A stretch of 64,000 bases of DNA, taken from Marivirga arenosa (GTDB lineage Bacteria > Bacteroidota > Bacteroidia > Cytophagales > Cyclobacteriaceae). Shown here one piece after another: positions 63,441-64,000 of the stretch. The DNA is taken from NCBI RefSeq assembly GCF_030503895.2, contig NZ_CP129970.2:3209001-3273000 (forward strand). Direction: 5' to 3'. Both the position numbers and the translations under genes were made by a program. The notes beneath the pieces are model-generated. The model made no database searches. It saw nothing but the letters and a program-made list of their open reading frames with translations, and was not told the origin of the DNA. Position 1 is the first letter of the stretch, and each line of letters starts with the position of its first letter.

Positions 63441-63652
63441 TGATCTAACTCATCATCAATTTGTTCTTGTGTGAAATACTTGCCTTCTCCCACTTCTTTT
63501 TGTGCTTTCTTGATAGATTCAATTTGCATGTCGCTCAATTGAATAATGTCATTTCGATCTTTATCACTTAAAATTTGATATATCTCTTCCAATAATTCCT
63601 TGTCTTTGGAATTTCTGATTTCCTCAATAAGCTTTTCTTTTAAATTTGCCAT
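63425..63652 (-). CDS. Antitoxin of the ParE/RelE-type pair
   Basis: 75 acidic residues. The first half is helical (EKLIEEIRNSKDKELLEEIY). The second half has the toxin-binding kind of sequence seen in these pairs: IKKAQKEVGEGKYFTQEQ followed by DDELDQWLEE. No DNA-binding motif is evident, so autoregulation may need the complex. It is the first gene of the pair. Confidence 0.85.
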   Translation of the reverse strand: MANLKEKLIEEIRNSKDKELLEEIYQILSDKDRNDIIQLSDMQIESIKKAQKEVGEGKYFTQEQIDDELDQWLEE

Positions 63653-63751
63653 AAGTATAAATTTAATGAATATTCTTAACTAGAAAAATAGCGTTCTAGT
63701 TCTTCTATTATTATTTAAGTCTTTTTAGCGTTCTCCTAATTATAATTATTT

Positions 63752-64000
63752 CTAATCCTTAAACTCTGGACTTCTCTTTTCTCTACTCGCTTTAAAAGCT
63801 TCACTTAAATCATCCGATAGGAGCATAGCAGCATTCCAGGCGGCCATATAATTCAAAGAATCCTCAACAGAATGATCTCGGCTGTATTTTAATACTTCTT
63901 TGGTGCCTCTAATCGATAAGGGTGATTTGGAAGCAATAGTGCAGGCTAGTTTGGTTACGCTTTCTAAAAGTTCATCTTTTGAGAAATAGGTTTGGTTGAC
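63752..64000 (-). CDS. Enoyl-CoA hydratase/isomerase family protein, C-terminal part (cut by window end)
   Basis: The frame is open at base 64000 and ends with TAG at 63752-63754, giving the last 82 residues. The sequence carries the crotonase C-terminus: KLACTIASKSPLSIRGTKEV, then YSRDHSVEDSLNYMAAWNAA, then DDLSEAFKASREKRSPEFKD. The RDHSV and WNAAM blocks resemble the delta3,5-delta2,4-dienoyl-CoA isomerase (ECH1) branch, which works in beta-oxidation of unsaturated fatty acids. The active-site region lies outside the window, so the exact reaction is open. Confidence 0.85.
   Translation of the reverse strand, partial: VNQTYFSKDELLESVTKLACTIASKSPLSIRGTKEVLKYSRDHSVEDSLNYMAAWNAAMLLSDDLSEAFKASREKRSPEFKD

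Noticed and set aside
1-64000. CRISPR arrays, tRNA/rRNA genes, transposases or phage genes
   Set aside because: No regular repeat-spacer series, cloverleaf, rRNA core sequence, transposase or phage structural gene was recognised on either strand by eye.

Overview
The window is AT-rich DNA from a member of the Bacteroidota. The evidence is two SusC/SusD pairs, abundant lipoproteins with short N-terminal Cys signals, PD40/OmpA proteins, Y_Y_Y-domain sensors, and several promoters matching the Bacteroidota -7 element TAnnTTTG. A marine gliding Cytophagia (Marivirga- or Flammeovirga-like) fits best. That placement is inference from gene style, not from a marker gene. No rRNA, tRNA, CRISPR array or insertion sequence was seen.

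Layout. (1) 1-16770: an alpha-glucoside/trehalose utilisation locus. It holds a SusC cut by the window edge, SusD, two giant FG-GAP/VCBS plus ASPIC-UnbV lipoproteins, a vanadium-haloperoxidase/PAP2-type lipoprotein, a trehalase lipoprotein, a sodium:solute symporter and a GH13 alpha-glucosidase of the oligo-1,6 type. (2) 16854-18664: a 44-residue one-helix protein translationally coupled to a second sodium:solute symporter, which carries a charged coiled-coil insertion. (3) 18764-26590: ordinary cell functions, namely two PD40-OmpA envelope proteins, a DUF2911 protein, a 3-methyladenine DNA glycosylase, a universal stress protein, a TetR regulator and a deoxyhypusine-synthase-like enzyme. (4) 26620-42323: a beta-glucan (laminarin-type) utilisation locus. 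A membrane-spanning propeller/Y_Y_Y/LuxR regulator is read divergently from SusC, SusD, a PKD surface lipoprotein with an internally duplicated domain, GH16, GH3, GH16 and an MFS sugar porter, closed by a perfect 18-bp terminator stem. (5) 42603-48784: acyltransferase, MsrB, flavin reductase, a propeller sensor that stops after its phosphoacceptor helix region, and an amine oxidase. (6) 48947-58595: a 1496-residue fused double UvrA-like ATPase, two small lipoproteins, then a TetM-type GTPase and an FAD monooxygenase read divergently from a TetR regulator across a 54-bp gap filled by two 17-bp direct repeats. (7) 58962-64000: a hypothetical protein, the CbpA/CbpM chaperone pair, a two-gene cassette of unknown function (one membrane protein, one soluble), a ParE-type toxin/antitoxin pair and the end of an enoyl-CoA hydratase family gene.

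Working together, the two sugar loci follow the usual Bacteroidota plan: outer-membrane capture by SusCD and accessory lipoproteins, surface or periplasmic cleavage by lipoprotein hydrolases, then inner-membrane uptake. The least explained parts are the two-gene cassette at 61251-62857, the double UvrA-like ATPase, and the TetR/monooxygenase/ribosomal-protection-type unit.
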